DNA of 64,000 nucleotides from Phellopilus nigrolimitatus (GCA_021029095.1 JAJOHG010000107.1:30510-94509); one strand, 5' to 3'. Counted from the stretch's first letter, positions 33,700 to 46,869 are shown. Notes: generated from the sequence alone by a model not told the origin. Numbers and translations: made by a program.

Positions 33700-35157
33700 A
33701 TGGCTCGCTTCGCGTACTTCTCTATGACGGTGTTGTTCGCATTCACTACGCTCATTAACGTCGACGCCGCGCCCATATATATGAAGCGCGCAGTCACGCA
33801 GACGGCGGACAACTTCAAGCAGCTCGAGTACGTACCTCTATTCATGCTAATAAGGCCCTGCTAATGCTGGTTCACACAGCTACGCGCAATTCCAGATTTC
33901 AGATGGCGTCGGAGGCAACGCCGCCGCGGAGGCTAATGCGGTCTTCGTCGACCCGTTCGCAAACACCGATCTTTCTGCTGTCTCTTCCGACGTGCTCAAT
34001 GCCTTAGACGCGATGGCTAAGGCTGCAGAGTCCGCGGAGACAGCTGACTTTGATCCCGCGATCTCTGCTGCATCGGGTGCACAAGCGGACGCTCTCCAGG
34101 TTGGGAAGATTAAGAACAAGGTTCTGAAGCTGACAGGCGAGGTGCAGGTACTCAATGTCAAGGTTCGTCTTCTACACCCCTAATCGTTTGGGTTCTCGAC
34201 CCGAAACGCTGACACGTCCGCAGATCGCACAAGCTAAAGCTGCCGGTACGGACACGTCTGACCTCGAGAGCAGTCTCGCAACCGAGCAGACGAAGCTAAC
34301 CACCGACATCGCGACTGATAAAGCGAGTGCGGGTCAGACCTCGCAAGGTGTTTCCGATTCCTCGTCTTCCTCATCGTCCTCTGGGGGTGCCGCGTCTGCG
34401 TCTGCGACAAGCGTGGATACGGCCGCCTCTGCTTCGGAATCCCCATCGGCCACAGCAGCGGCAACAACATCGGCCAAAGCAAAGAAAGCAAAGGTCACAT
34501 CAAAGGCTGCCCTAATTGCCAAGGCCAGTGCGACCGTGGCTGCAATTAACTCGAACGCAACGGCTGCTCCCGCCGTGACGCAGTCTGCGGCTAACTTCAA
34601 GGAGCTCGATTACTCGCAGTTTCAAATCTCGGATGGCGTCGGTGGTAATGCTGCAGCAGAGGCGAACGCCGTATTCGTCGGTGCGCCTTTTCTCTCGCTA
34701 GTTCTTCGGTAGACATTGCTCATTCGCATGACTGCTAATCCTTCAGACCCGTTCGCGAATACCGATCTTTCTACTGTCTCTTCCGACGTGCTCAATGCCT
34801 TAGACGCTATGGCTAAGGCTGCGGAGTCCGCTGAGACGGCCGACTTCGACCCCGCGATCTCTGCTGCATCAGGCGCGGACGCCGCTGCATTGCAAGTTGG
34901 CAAGATCAAGAACAAGGTTCTCAAGCTCACTGGCGAGGTGCAGGTGCTTAACGTCAAGGTTCGCTTTCTATTCTATGAACTCTCGATATACATGTTTAAC
35001 TCCTCCATCCACGCTCTTGCAGATTTCCCAGGCCCAAGCAGCAGGGAAGAGCACGTCTGACCTCGAGAGCAGTCTCGCTACCGAGCAGACGAAACTGACC
35101 ACTGATATTGCGACTGATAAGGCGAGTGCGGGCCAGGCGTCCAAAGGTGTCGCATGA
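33700..35157 (+). CDS. Secreted protein with two internal repeats, 404 aa
   Basis: Five exons in phase: 33700-33827, 33880-34162, 34224-34680, 34747-34958 and 35023-35157. The N-terminus MARFAYFSMTVLFAFTTLIN is a signal peptide, cleaved near VDA-AP. Two copies of a helical domain of about 115 residues follow, nearly identical: YAQFQISDGVGGNAAAEANA, SSDVLNALDAMAKAAESAE, KIKNKVLKLTGEVQVLNVK, SDLESSLATEQTKLTTDIA, DKASAGQ. A Ser/Ala/Lys-rich linker of about 85 residues separates them. In mushrooms single-copy relatives are common small secreted proteins; I recall them as related in style to hydrophobic-surface-binding proteins, but this is uncertain. Both repeats carry an intron at the same place (VK|I.QA), so the duplication happened at the DNA level. 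A broken third copy lies at 15226-15600. Confidence 0.88.
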
Positions 35158-35553
35158 ACGAGATGCTGGAAAAGGATGGATGGTGCCTGCAGCACACTTT
35201 TGTTATTTATTAGTTGGGTTTGATATTACTTACAAATTTCTTCTTTTACGGGCAAGTGCATTGCAAATAGAGAATATCTATCGTCTTTTCGATTCGCGAT
35301 TGCCGGGAAACAGCAAAAGTGCTTGAATTAAGGTTGTGCAGCATCTCTTCCGACTGAAGTCGTACTTCGTCCGCATTTATCTTTGTTATTCGGAAAGTAT
35401 GTCCCTAATGCCCGATTGTCGTCTTTCCAAGCGATTATAAGGATTACGTAAACGAGCCATTTAAACCGGTCCGGCGGTCCGGACTCTATATGTCATTTGT
35501 CGATATCAGCATTCCCCTTCTCTTCCACAACGTCCATCTATCGATAAAAAGCA
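35158..35553. other. Intergenic, alcohol dehydrogenase promoter
   Basis: AT-rich. Contains CCG-rich 'accggtccggcggtccgga' at 35466-35484, a CGG-type palindromic stretch of the kind zinc-cluster factors bind, then a TATA-like ctctatatg at 35484 and the ATG at 35554. Regulatory reading is inference. Confidence 0.4.
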
Positions 35554-36932
35554 ATGGCGGAGTCCGTCGCAATACCGTCGACAATGAAAGGTCTGTTTTT
35601 CAACGCGTACATTTGTTATCTAGACTTACTTTCTTGCGCATTCTCATCTAGGAGTCTATCTTCCCGGAGATCGACGCTGCGAGATCCGTGCTACAGCAAT
35701 TCCTCAGCCTGGACCAGACCAAGTCCTCGTTCAGACACGCGCATCTGCATTGTGTGGATCCGACCTTCGCTCCATATATCGTCCGAAAGTACACAAGACG
35801 GGCGCGGAGGGATATCTTGGCGTTATTGCCGGCCACGAACCCTGCGGTGTCATTGTAAAGCGCGGGGAAGGCGTTTTGGATGCGTGAGTCGTCTTTCAAG
35901 TCTATTTATTGAAACATGCGGGCAGATACTGATATACGGTCGGATGCTTCACGGTTCTAAATTCGTAGTTGGAAGGAAGGGACTCGAGTTGTCGTTTACC
36001 ATATTCAAGGGTGTGGATCATGCCATCAGTGTCGAATGGGACTTTACATTTCGTGTGAAGCCCCGGAGCGCAAGGCGTATGGTTGGCAACGGAATGGTGG
36101 TCATGGTATCTTTCCCCTTTCTCCCTTATCACTTTTGTTTTACTAACCAATTCATCTTTGTTGAATTAGGCGAGTATATTCTTGTCGACGTTCAGTCGCT
36201 CGTGCGCCTTCCAGAACCTCTTACGTATCTCGACGGCTCTATCATAGCTTGCGGTCTCGGCACTGCCTATGCCGCATGCTCGCGCGCGCAGGTCTCTGGA
36301 CGCGACCGCGTGCTGATAACGGGGCTTGGTCCCGTAGGACTCGGTGCGGCGCTTCTTGCCCAGCGTATGGGCGCTAAAGTGCTCGGAATTGAGTTCGATA
36401 GCGAGCGCGTCGCGTTCGCCAGAAAAATTGGGATTGAGAGCTTCGAATGCGTTAAGGGCCAGAGCGACGAGGACGGCGACGTCAAGGCGGCGGTAGCCTG
36501 GTCGGACGGCCAAGGAGTGGACGTCGCTATTGACTGTAGCGGTGCCGCCTCTGCGCGGCTCACAGGCCTGAAGGCCGCGCGCTCATGGGGACGTGTTGTC
36601 TTCGTAGGCGAAGGTGGGGGCGTAGCGTTCGACGTATCGAACGTCGTGATTCACAAAAGCCTATCCGTCTACGGCAGTTGGGTTTGCTCGATTGGGCAGA
36701 TGGAGGAACTTGTGGAACGCCTGGTATGGTGGGATCTGCATCCCGAGGTAGGTTTCTTCTATCGAGCCATGATAATGAGCTGACAGTCAGAATATTTTAG
36801 ATCACAGTGACGCACACGTTCAGCATTGATGAAGCAGAACGAGCGTACGAAATATTCGACAGCGGGAAGACGGGAAAATGCGCGATTTTGTATGAGGACG
36901 AAAAGCAGAAATATCGCGTCGAACCGCTGTAA
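35554..36932 (+). CDS. Zinc-dependent alcohol dehydrogenase (MDR family), 371 aa
   Basis: NAD(P)-dependent medium-chain dehydrogenase/reductase oxidising an alcohol or polyol. Five exons: 35554-35590, 35652-35883, 35969-36105, 36170-36747 and 36801-36932. Catalytic-zinc ligands are in SALCGSDLRS and GHEPCG. The structural zinc loop is complete with four cysteines: GCGSCHQCRMGLYISC. The Rossmann nucleotide-binding motif is GLGPVGLGAALLAQ, followed by an acidic Glu (LGIEFD) that usually favours NAD over NADP. The C-terminal ITVTHTFSIDEAERAYEIF is family-typical. Length is normal. It is closest in style to sorbitol/threonine-dehydrogenase-like members; substrate unknown. The zinc-cluster regulator on the opposite strand downstream is a possible controller. 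Confidence 0.92.
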
Positions 36933-37856
36933 AAAGAAAGAGAGAGAATTCGTCGAAATGCTGTAACGTTCTTGCCTTCGACATAAGGCATACATGTGCG
37001 TATGTGTGTGGCAGTATATATGTAATAGAACAATCTGTACGAACAGGTACCAGTTTTGCGTATCTAAACCTCTACGCTTATGAGATGAAGTATAGCTTTA
37101 TTTTTTCACATGCTAGACTTCGATATTGTCTAGCAGCATTTCGAATCTATGAGAGCTTAGTGTGGCGGTCGGCAAAATTATAGCAGGGTGAGTTTTGCAA
37201 CGTTAACGTCCGTCTCTTGAGCAATAGGATTGATAGACATCGGCATCGGAGCGACTTCGAGAGTCTTCGAATCGCCCGCCCGAATTCATAGCGGTGATGC
37301 TGCCTTTATTTTACCTTGGCCATAAGCGATCCCTGAGATGATTCCTTGTGCTGAACACCATTCTATTTCATGACATACCCGATCCTTGCTCGACATTCGG
37401 ATCAACATTACTTGTCTCTCGAGTGCCGCTTGGGAATAAGTAGACAACTTCCCTCGCTCCACTAAAAAGAAAGCGCCGAAGCAGCGCCCCTCGCATCCAC
37501 AATCACAATTCAGTGTCGCCGCCTTCTGACTCTTCCCACCTGAGACATGCCAAATCTGATTCATCAAAAGCAACGTTTAGTATGAAATGAGAAACATAAA
37601 TACAACGGATTGGTCCCAATATCAAAACTGAAGATGCATGTACGGTCCGCGTTACTGGAATCTCGCTGTCATCTGGTCGTAAAGAAGTGTCAAAAGGTTT
37701 TTAATACGGGCTCGTAGACACAATGCAATATGAAACTGTAAGGGAAGGTTGTGCATGACTACGATTCTTAAGATGGGCAAAGTGCCTTCATTTACAAGTC
37801 GCTATTTCTGCATTGTTCCTCTATTATTTTTACTTGCTGGGCTGTGAGACGATTCG
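36933..37856. other. Convergent intergenic region
   Basis: Between the ends of the dehydrogenase (+) and the transcription factor (-). A 95-codon minus frame at 37286-37573 has several cysteines (CDCGCEGRCFG) but no family match. Nothing else seen. Confidence 0.4.
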
Positions 37857-40718
37857 TTAATAAGCCTCGACATGAAACAGAGGGAAGAGCGAAGCGAAGA
37901 CAAACGGACAGAAAATGGAGCAAGAATCTGTAGCACCGGCGCAGCGATTCAACGCCTTCATGATGCGGCTAATGAACGCGCGAAGAGTCTCCCGACGGAT
38001 GCATGATGCTTTTGTCTGAAACTCGTGCCTCGTGCGATTGTATTCACATATAAATACCCGCGCAGCAGACAGACTAATTATCTGGAAGATCACAGCTGAG
38101 TCTTCATTCACGTAGAGGGAATATATCGAAATGCTTACAGCATGCACCGGATCCACCAAGCCGATACTCGTTTTCTCTTCGCAGCCGCAATTTGACGCCA
38201 ATTCCAATATGCTTACCACCTCGCTTGCATGTTCAAGAGTCGCGTTTGACGAAGCTATATCACCGGACGATGCTAGCGAGGCGCGCACATCGTGCAACTG
38301 AATCATTGTAGCATGCGCGAGGCTGTGGACAACGAAAAGTGTCTGACATACACTTGCCGAGTAAATGTTCGAATCTAGTTGGTCGAGTGCCGTGAGCTCT
38401 TTGGCAAACACTGTCGTGATCAGTGCGAGGGCCTGCATATCCGTTTGAATGTCTATCCTCGTTTTGTCATGTTGGGGGGCTAGATTTAAGTAGTATGAAA
38501 TTAAATGTTAGTCTACTTTGGAGTAGAATGGCTGGTATAGCTTACTCGAGTGCCACCTGGCCGTGAGTCGAAAGGCGCGCTCATATAGAGCAGATGCTTT
38601 TGCCCGCAGAGCTGCATTCGAGGACGACCCGTTGAAAGTTATTTGTACAGTTTCCTTAGCCAAGAAACGTTTCACTGTTTCGCGACTAGGCGCGATTGTC
38701 GAAGTCAGAAAGTTAATACTCATCTGAAGGACGTCAGGACTTTCAATCTAGTGATGAATCAGTATTTAGTACGTACCCACCCGTATTCTTCGATATCCTG
38801 GGGCCAAGGCGTGTCGATCTGAGTCCCAAGGGCGGGATCATCCGAAAGAAAACATGGCGCTTGTAGCGCAACGCTCCAACAACGGTCCATGGCGTACACG
38901 GCCCAGAAAATGCGAATCTGCTCGCCTAACTCAAGAGCGTCACGGGCATCTGCGAGTTGGAAATGACTAGAAAACTCTTCTGCTCCAGTTGCTGTCGAAG
39001 CATCATGTGTATGAGATGGAGCGCATGATGAAGTAGATTTCGAACGGTCACGAGAAGTAGTGTTAATGTGATACAGCCCGCAGCTGACTGCGAGCGAGAC
39101 AGCTGTATTCGCGTGGCAGCGACCTTCGAAAAGACGACCAACACTAAAGAAGAATTGTGAGAGTAGAATTTCCGCCTGGATCGCATGCACGCGCTGTTTC
39201 GCTAGAGCGAAAGGCTTTTAGATTATGGCATTGTTTTGGTTTATTATTTTAATGCTTTGTCATGTTCAGACGCAGTGCTAACTTACATCTAGCTTATCCA
39301 AGGATCCGCCTACATCATCCTGCAAGGCAATAATTGCACGTTGCAGAAATAGGCCTTCGTGCTGCATGAAGTCGGGCACCTGTGAAAAGCGAACTGCCCA
39401 CAGGATAACTGCATAAAGAAGTGCAGCATGCGGACGTCCGGGATGAAGAATCGGCAAAGACAGATCGTCAAGGAAACGCTCGGGGCTGAGAGCGAACCCG
39501 AGAGCAGAGGCGTGAGGAAGAAATGCAACGACTCTAAGAAAATATCAAAATTTGCAGATGAACAACATTAGCATTCATTTGAAAACGAGAAGAGGGGTTC
39601 CTACAATATGTTGCTTATCTCAGCCGGTAGTTCCTCGAACTCCCACCATAACGCGGAGAGAGCAGAATCAGATCCCATAGGAGACGCAAATATACGACCA
39701 TCCTGGATTGAGTTAGAATCTAAACCTAAGTGTCCCGTAGGACTTTCGCTGGCTCGTTTGTACGGCTCGTAAGGGTCGTGAAGTAAGATAGGCTGAGAAG
39801 ATGGATCATTATTCTCGAGCTCGTCTATCCGTGCCTGAAGAAGCGCGATGTTTTCTTCGAGCATTGCTGTACGCGTACGGCCTTGGTTGTCAGTGTATTC
39901 GCAATCTTTTGCTCTGTTCCCGCTGGTGCATTGTGTGCAGAAAGGGCGCATGCCATCGCACTTCTGTTAGGGAAAAAAGGTTTGTTGATTCTTTTGAATA
40001 AAGATCGGGAAGTTCACGACGTACCATCTTTCGGCGTCTGATCGCACAGCACGTGTTGAACATCAAACAAAAATACACATAAAGATTTTGAAGAAATCAT
40101 ACCTGCAAGTGATACAAGCCTTCCCGCGTTGAAGCGATCCAAGCGATTCATCGCTAGCAGTAGGTGATGAATGATTACTTGACGTATATCTGAACTGACG
40201 CGTTACAGCAGCGTTCGGAGAACTAAACGCGAAACTGACTGAGATCGAGTGATGGATTCCGAATGCGTATGTATGTTATACTTGCATTCGATGTTTGAGT
40301 CAAGGTCTCCATCGCGAATGCAAGCCATACTAGCAATGGCGGGAAGCTTTCGCTCGCCGATCGAAGAATACGAGTGCATCAGAATATGGAAAGCTATCTC
40401 AAGGAATTGGTTATGGAAAGCGTTAACGCGTGGTATATGGGACAAGTGTGCTTCGCCTGAGTAAGTACAAGTTGAAACCCGGAAGATGCTTGCTTGGCTG
40501 AAAAGATGAATGTGGGGTTGAAGAGACTTAGATCAAGGTCAAGCAGGTAGCGGAAAGACTAGAGAGTTGAAGTCGAGGGATGGGAGTTGTCCTGCGAGGC
40601 CGAACTCGAGCCCATTTCTAGTGCGCCAGTCAGTAAAATAGATGCTGCCTAGAGCAACTCGAGCTGATGGATGAGTGGAGTCTGGTTGATAAGACGGAGA
40701 TCCGCGTAAATTATCCAT
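37857..40718 (-). CDS. Zn2Cys6 fungal transcription factor
   Basis: Nuclear regulator with a GAL4-type zinc cluster and a fungal-specific (Fungal_trans-like) regulatory domain. The cluster reads KACITCRRRKMKCDGMRPFC then TQC...DCEYTD and is assembled from three exons, the middle one only 13 nt (40037-40025). A short coiled coil follows (LEENIALLQARIDELE). Later exons are 39963-39605, 39533-39287, 39214-38777, 38723-38546, 38479-38139 and 38081-37857. They contain the regulatory-domain landmarks LLYAVILWAVRFS, GRCHANTAVSLAVSCGLYHI, RIFWAVYAMDRCWSVAL and DTPWP. The stretch 38082-38138 may be an in-frame intron. The 5' end is uncertain: upstream of the cluster the frame has no Met, and I place the start at ATG 40718 (MDNLRGSPSYQPD), which needs an unlocated intron. 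Targets unknown. Confidence 0.82.
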
Positions 40719-43700
40719 TCGATTGCAGAATAGCAAAAGGCGCTGGCGGATGAGCGGGACAAGTGCCGTGTTTCTTTGCTAGAAGACGCTCTGGAACACT
40801 GACTCGCCTGAATGAGCTCGCCATAGAGCTACGTCAACAGGCCGCGTCTGTTCGATTGCCTATCAATATAGCTAACTGACATGCAGACTTCGTCGATTCA
40901 AAATGTAGAAGAAGCCGAGAGTATGTATTGCCGCTTGAGGAACACGACTCCGACTGTTCTCCCCCGCGACTTGATGGCCGCATGCATGGATTGGACCTCG
41001 ATAAGTAAAAATAAACCACGGAAGGACTAGACTCGCTGAAGGACCAAGCCCGTCGCTGAGTCTTTAATGGAATGGAAGACGTCAGATCTGCATGTCGGAC
41101 CGCACTCCATTTGTACAGGAAAACGGATACGACGTCATACCGGTGCTTAAAACTCATCAAAGTCGTCGCAATTGAACGAGATCTGCTACACGGGTCACAA
41201 CCTCCCGGACTACCGAGGAGTCCATAAGGGTGACATTCACAGAAGATTTTGAATGAACAACTGAAGGGGCTTCGGAGTGCTCGGGCGATTCTGCATATAA
41301 GAAATGAATGGCAACATACGCGGCATATGTTCTAAACGTAAGATTTTGCTTGTAAAGAAGCCACGTTGGCTGGCACGTACCGAGCAATTGAATTCTCCAA
41401 TGCTTCCGAAGGCACAATCTACCAAAAATAGCGCCCGGTCGGTTGATTGACAATGATATGGCTCCAAAGAATCTTGTTCTACTCGCGTCTCGAGTTATGA
41501 TTGCAACGGAGGAAATGCTGAAAAGTGAATAGAATAGCCGAAGTAAGACCGCTAAATATAGTTTTCTCATTAGGATGTCGGGCCGATGAAAAGACGGGCT
41601 TTTCTTGACTTAGATGTCATTCGGACCGGTCTATTCGCCATTGCTTTCTTGCCATGCGGTCAGTGTATCTTCGCGACCGGAGCATCAAGACGTTTATAGC
41701 AAGTCAAGTCAAATTTCTTTTCGACGCCCCGGCGGCCTTCGTTGTACCCGGTAGTTACCACAAAGTACGCCAATTATGGCGCGCAGCCACCAAGACACCG
41801 TAAACAGAAATCGTAAACAGAAATCAGTTTGATTTATTATAAGCATGTCCGTAGACTCACAAAGACGGAATGCTGATATCCAATATCGGATACCAGAGCT
41901 GAACCAGCCTGAAAGCAATGCATGCTAGATCAAACATCCATCTGAATAGTGACGTGCTTGACGTGCATCGAGTTTTAAATAATAGCAGGCTGCGTAACTT
42001 ATGCATGGACTTGAAGAGTCTTCTGCGCGCTAGACGCACAAGCGAACTTCGAATTTTTTGAGTTAGTTGATGAGAACCGCGTAGACGATATTGCGTAGTC
42101 AGATCTCACACTCGCGGAACGTGTACCTCAGTCCTGCGAGGCCATAGTCAACTCTTCGGCCCTGAGTTCCGGTGTATTGTTAGACCTGATAAGAATGAAG
42201 AAGGCACGCAACTGTTGAACGAGTAAGATCAGTATCTTATCAATATTTCACTAGTTTACAGCGGATGAAAGCACGGCGAACATTTGTTATTGAAAGTGCA
42301 TTGTCAGCTCTGAACACTGAGCAGTATCGTTATAGTCTTGCATTTGATGAATTTCTAATAGGCAACGGGAGCCCGTAATTGAATCGCGCGCATTAATGAC
42401 GTTGCGTTAACTGCGACGTTTCTCGAAGTAAGTTTCTGCAATGCAAAACAGAAAAGGACGCCAGACGTACCTTGAGGATACTTAAGATAGACATCGGCGT
42501 ACGGGCTCGAATGAAGTGCGTCCGCATGTTTTCTCGCAAGTATGCAAGCTGAATGAGGCAAAGAATTGTGAACAGCGAGCGTCTTGAGTGTCTTTCAGTT
42601 GTAAAGAAGCGGCATAGCGTAACTTTTCTTCGCTATATACACCTCGGCCAATTGCGACAGACCTTGAGGCAACGAGGTAGGAAAGATGTGAGTTCCGCGT
42701 CAAAGAAAAGGCGGTATGAGCTCGGCCACTTCGGCCAATACAATGGATGTAAGATGAGAAGACTTGGTTAGAGTAGAGCGATGTCGTGCCAATAAGAAAC
42801 GCACAAGAGCCAAATCATGTCAACGTCTGCAAAGCGAGCTTGCGAGTACACACTAAAAACACATTCGGCGGCGCAACGTCATAAGTTGCGTTCTTGATTC
42901 AATGCGAAACCCTGGTTTGTGGAGAGTGAGAGAGAGCGATGCTAGGGAAAATCCTCGGTGTTAGAACAGTCTTAACAAAGAGTGAAAGCGTACGCGAGTC
43001 GAGCTTATACTTCTTGGATTGGCTGAGAACCGAGGATTATTTGTCCTGAGCATATCATGGAAACCTATACGTATACATGTAAACTCCATTTGAATTCTTC
43101 GCGAAACCTCACACGATCCCTTGCGGATACCAAGAGATGGGACAGGTAACCGGAATATGCTCTCCGTCGAAACTGCCGGCCTAGAGCTGAGGAACGAACG
43201 TATTTTTGATAGCCTCGTTGAGAACATCCTTCATCTGGCGGTTTCCAGCAATGAGAAAAGTGGACGGCAGCGGTTGGCGCTAAAGAGAGTCTGGCTCTAA
43301 GTGCACACAATCGTACGCCTGCAGTCCGTCTGACGGTCGCGTGCGCTTGACGCCTCCACAACTGTCGCTGCACTCTGCTTTTGCTGTAGCCCTAGTCGCC
43401 TTGTGCACCTCGGTGCGGTCATTCGTTGAAGCCTCGCGTTCATCAGCGGCAGACCCGGAGAGGGTACAGCCGGACTGGCGAGACAAGCAGACAAGCAGAC
43501 GAGACGCAAAGTAGTGATGGTAGTGTGATGATGAGACGAGGCGCGACGCGACGCACGACGCTAGAGGTGTGGGAACTAACCACTGAGTCTGGCGCGTGGT
43601 ACACCGCTGAGGGAAAGCATCGAATCGCATTCGCCTTGACGGGTCTCTTGCAGCAAATTAAAGGAAAATCAGATTTGAGTTGTCAGAAATTCATCCAGCA

Positions 43701-44059
43701 TGTACGGAAGATACATTTTGAGTGCTGTTACAGAGTTTCCAATCTAAAATCAATAATCGTTTACTGATCTAGCTAACCTTAACATGCCATTCCAGGCTCG
43801 GGCAACCCGAGTCGGCAAGGGTGGTATTCAACATTCGACCATCGAGATCGCTGGTGTGCGCGATATTTCTTGCCATTTGAAGGCGCGCCGACCAGCAACG
43901 GGCTTGCGGCTTGCCGAAGTCGCCGACGACATGGGCAACGGCAGGATGCTCTTATCGCTTTCTTACCAAGATCACGATGCGATGGCGAATTCAAGTTCAC
44001 ACCTGATACTGCTCGTTCTATGATTTGCTTTCCGTCCTTCTACCGACACACGCTTCGAC
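40719..44059. other. Long intergenic region, no confident gene
   Basis: About 3.3 kb between the transcription factor and the MFS gene. The best candidate is a minus-strand frame of 137 codons at 41157-41570 with a hydrophobic, signal-like N-terminus (LYLAVLLRLFYSLFSISSVA), possibly spliced at 41350-41395; no family recognised. Other frames (43065-43630 minus, 43784-44023 plus) lack motifs. No RNA gene or clear transposon end seen. Confidence 0.35.
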
Positions 44060-46192
44060 ATGGCGTCCGCCAGCGATGCCGACGAGCGCCGCCCGCTGCT
44101 CAACAACGGCCAGGATGACAATGCTGCGCCAAGCAAGCTGCTGTACTCATCTGTTGATGTCGTCCCGACCAATGAGGGCTCGACAGACGTTCAGGATGTC
44201 TCTGCGATCGAAGCTGCTGAGGTGCTTGCGGCGAAGGAGGCAAATGTCCGAATGTCGAAGCTGGTGAGTGCATTCTGTTGTCAACGACGCACAGGGCTCA
44301 TAAAAGACCCAGATCATTCCCTTGGGGCTCGGCGTTTTACTGGCCGCCATGGACCAGACGATTGTCGCCTCGTCTTACGCTTCTATCGGCAGTGAACTCA
44401 GGCAACTGCAGAAGACGAGCTGGGTCGCGACAGGATACATGCTGACTCTGACGAGTTTCCAGTACGTGTTTTTCTTTCCTGCGTTCGCAATATTGGTGTA
44501 CTTATTGATTGCAGGCCGCTGTATGGCAAGATGAGCGACATTTTCGGGCGGAAGGGTTGTCTGCTCTTCGCGTACGCGGTTTTCGGCGTCGGATGTCTCC
44601 TATGCGGTTTGGCGAGGAACATGACAGAGCTTATCGCGGCGCGCGCAATAGCTGGACTGGGTGGTGGTGGGATGTCAACGTACGTCTTCGTTCCATGTCT
44701 TTGTTGGATTACAGGTTCTCAAGGTTAGAGGACAGAGTCGTCACTATATTGGTTTCCGATATTGTACCTCTGCGCTCACGAGGGACTTGGCAAGGTGGGT
44801 AAAGACAAAATTGAGTATAATGGATTGCATAACGATGTCTTTTGAAGGTATCCTCAATCTCATATTTGCTACCGGGTCTGCGGCCGGTGCACCTTTGGGT
44901 GGTCTTCTCGCTGACAGCATAGGCTGGCGGTGGTGAGTAAACCTATTCTGAATAAAACAGTTCGGATGTTCAGTGAAGTCCTCAGGGCTTTTCTCATCCA
45001 AGTTCCCTTTGCGTTCCTTGCCTTCGTGATCGTCTTCTTCGCGCTTCATCTTCCCAGAAAAGAGCTTCCTACCGACCTCGCCTCGAAGCTCCGTCGCATC
45101 GACTTCCTTGGTGCGCTCACGCTCGTCACCGGCATCTTCGCGCTCCTCTTCGGGCTCGACCGGGGCGGGAACATTTCCTGGTCCTCGCGCCTCACTATCG
45201 GCTCCCTGACACTCTCTTTTGTACTGCTCGCGCTCTTCGCGCTCACTGAGACGCGCATTGCCGTGGAGCCATTTGCACCTGCGCGTGTGCTTATGCACCC
45301 TTCGCTGCTCGCCGCATACCTCTGCAACCTACTCGGCATCGGTGCGGCGATGTGCGTCGTCTTTCACACGGCGTTGTACCTCCAGGCGGCCGGCGGCGCA
45401 AGTGCTGCGCGTGCGGGGCTCGGGTTACTTCCGGCCGTGTTCGGTGGTGTCACGGGCAGCCTGAGCAGCGGACTTCTGATGCAAAAGACAGGCAAGTATT
45501 ACTGGCTGACGGTCGGGGCATACGGCGCGGAAACAATAGGGACGAGCTTAATGGCACTAGCAACCTGGGTGAAAGGTGGAGTGCCAATTGCGGAAGTTGG
45601 GCTTCTGGTGCAGGCATTGGGAAATGGTAAGTGTAATAATGTTTTTGATATTTTCATGAACTTACAGCTTTGGCAGGATCGGGTGTAACGACCACCCTTA
45701 TTGCAATCATTGCCAACGCAGCGCCCGAGGACCAAGCCATCGCCACCGCTAGTAAGTGTTCAGAAATTCGTGATATACAATTATTACGCGATTAGGCATT
45801 CATTATCTTCCTAGTATCTTACTTGTTTAGATCACTGGGCTCCGTCTTGGGTATCTCCATCGGGAGCACACTCGTGCAAAATTCGCTTCGGTCATATCTC
45901 CACGATCGCCTCGCAGGCGAGGACATTGACGTTGATGATGTACGTCGTCTTATTCTCTGCTTTTTTGGTCGCAACTCAAATCTCGATTACTTGACGCTGA
46001 CAGATCGTTGAACGCGCTCGCGCTTCGCTCGCCTCTATCTCATCGCTCCCGCCCACCATTCAAGCAATCGTACGCGCATCGTATGCAGAGGCAGTGCGCA
46101 CCGCGTTCCTCTTTGCATTTGTACTCGCATGCAGTGCGTTCCTATGCTCCTTCTTCGTCCGGGAGAAACCTCTTGCTCGTAAAAAATCATGA
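44060..46192 (+). CDS. MFS transporter, DHA2 / vacuolar basic amino acid type, 495 aa
   Basis: Proton-driven major facilitator of the drug:H+ antiporter-2 shape. Nine exons in phase: 44060-44263, 44313-44461, 44515-44679, 44736-44794, 44848-44932, 44986-45626, 45677-45751, 45815-45939 and 46004-46192. The acidic cytosolic N-terminus ERRPLLNNGQ is followed by helix 1, IIPLGLGVLLAAMDQTIVAS, which carries the family's Asp-Gln-Thr motif. The loop 2-3 signature is GKMSDIFGRKG. The helix 5 motif is ATGSAAGAPLGGLLAD. Later family blocks are GSGVTTTLIAIIANAAPEDQ and ISYLFRSLGSVLGISIGSTL. These features match the fungal Vba/Fnx1 group of vacuolar basic amino acid transporters as well as toxin exporters, so the substrate is open. 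About 12-14 helices, short C-terminal basic tail (LARKKS). It looks intact. Confidence 0.9.
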
Positions 46193-46869
46193 GGCATATC
46201 GGCGGCATATATTGAGTAGTCATGTGCTCTACGGTGTGATGTCTTGTTAGCTTGCTGGTATAGAGCAGCACATTAGGGTCCCTAGAGTCTTTACGATTTA
46301 GCTATGCATGGCAAGGCAGATATTAAGCGATTCTTTCTGCAAATCTACAATATGCGTTTACAGTATTTCATGAGTCATTGCACGTCAACGAACTTTCACG
46401 GTTATAAAGAGAGAAATCATGGGTCATAAAGTGATGACGAGTTGGATTTGGAAAAATGTACAATAAATTCGGCAGAATAGCCTGCTACCTCACATAGCTC
46501 CTGACTATCAGCACGGTGTAGAGATAAATATTGAGATGGTATGCTGTCCAGAAACGAGGTACAAAGCACAAAGCACAAGCGCAATCCATCCATGACCACC
46601 ATAGTTTTCGCGTACTACCTTTTCACTGAATTATCGCATCCGCTCCTGGAGCTGCTCCCGCCTCCTTTACGTGTAAGTACTGTATACATTACCATACATG
46701 AGATGAGGAGGACATTGAGAGTCTCGGCAGCGTCAGACCTTCATACTGAAGGCCAACTTTTGATCCAACATCGACCCGATCATTGCAAGCCACAACATGA
46801 AGCTCGCCCGCAAGCAGACGGGTGCTGCAGTCTCATAAAATTAATACATTCTTAAATATCATACACGTA
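46193..46869. other. Intergenic, nothing recognised
   Basis: 3' flank of the MFS gene up to the right edge of the inverted duplication. Short frames only. Confidence 0.4.
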
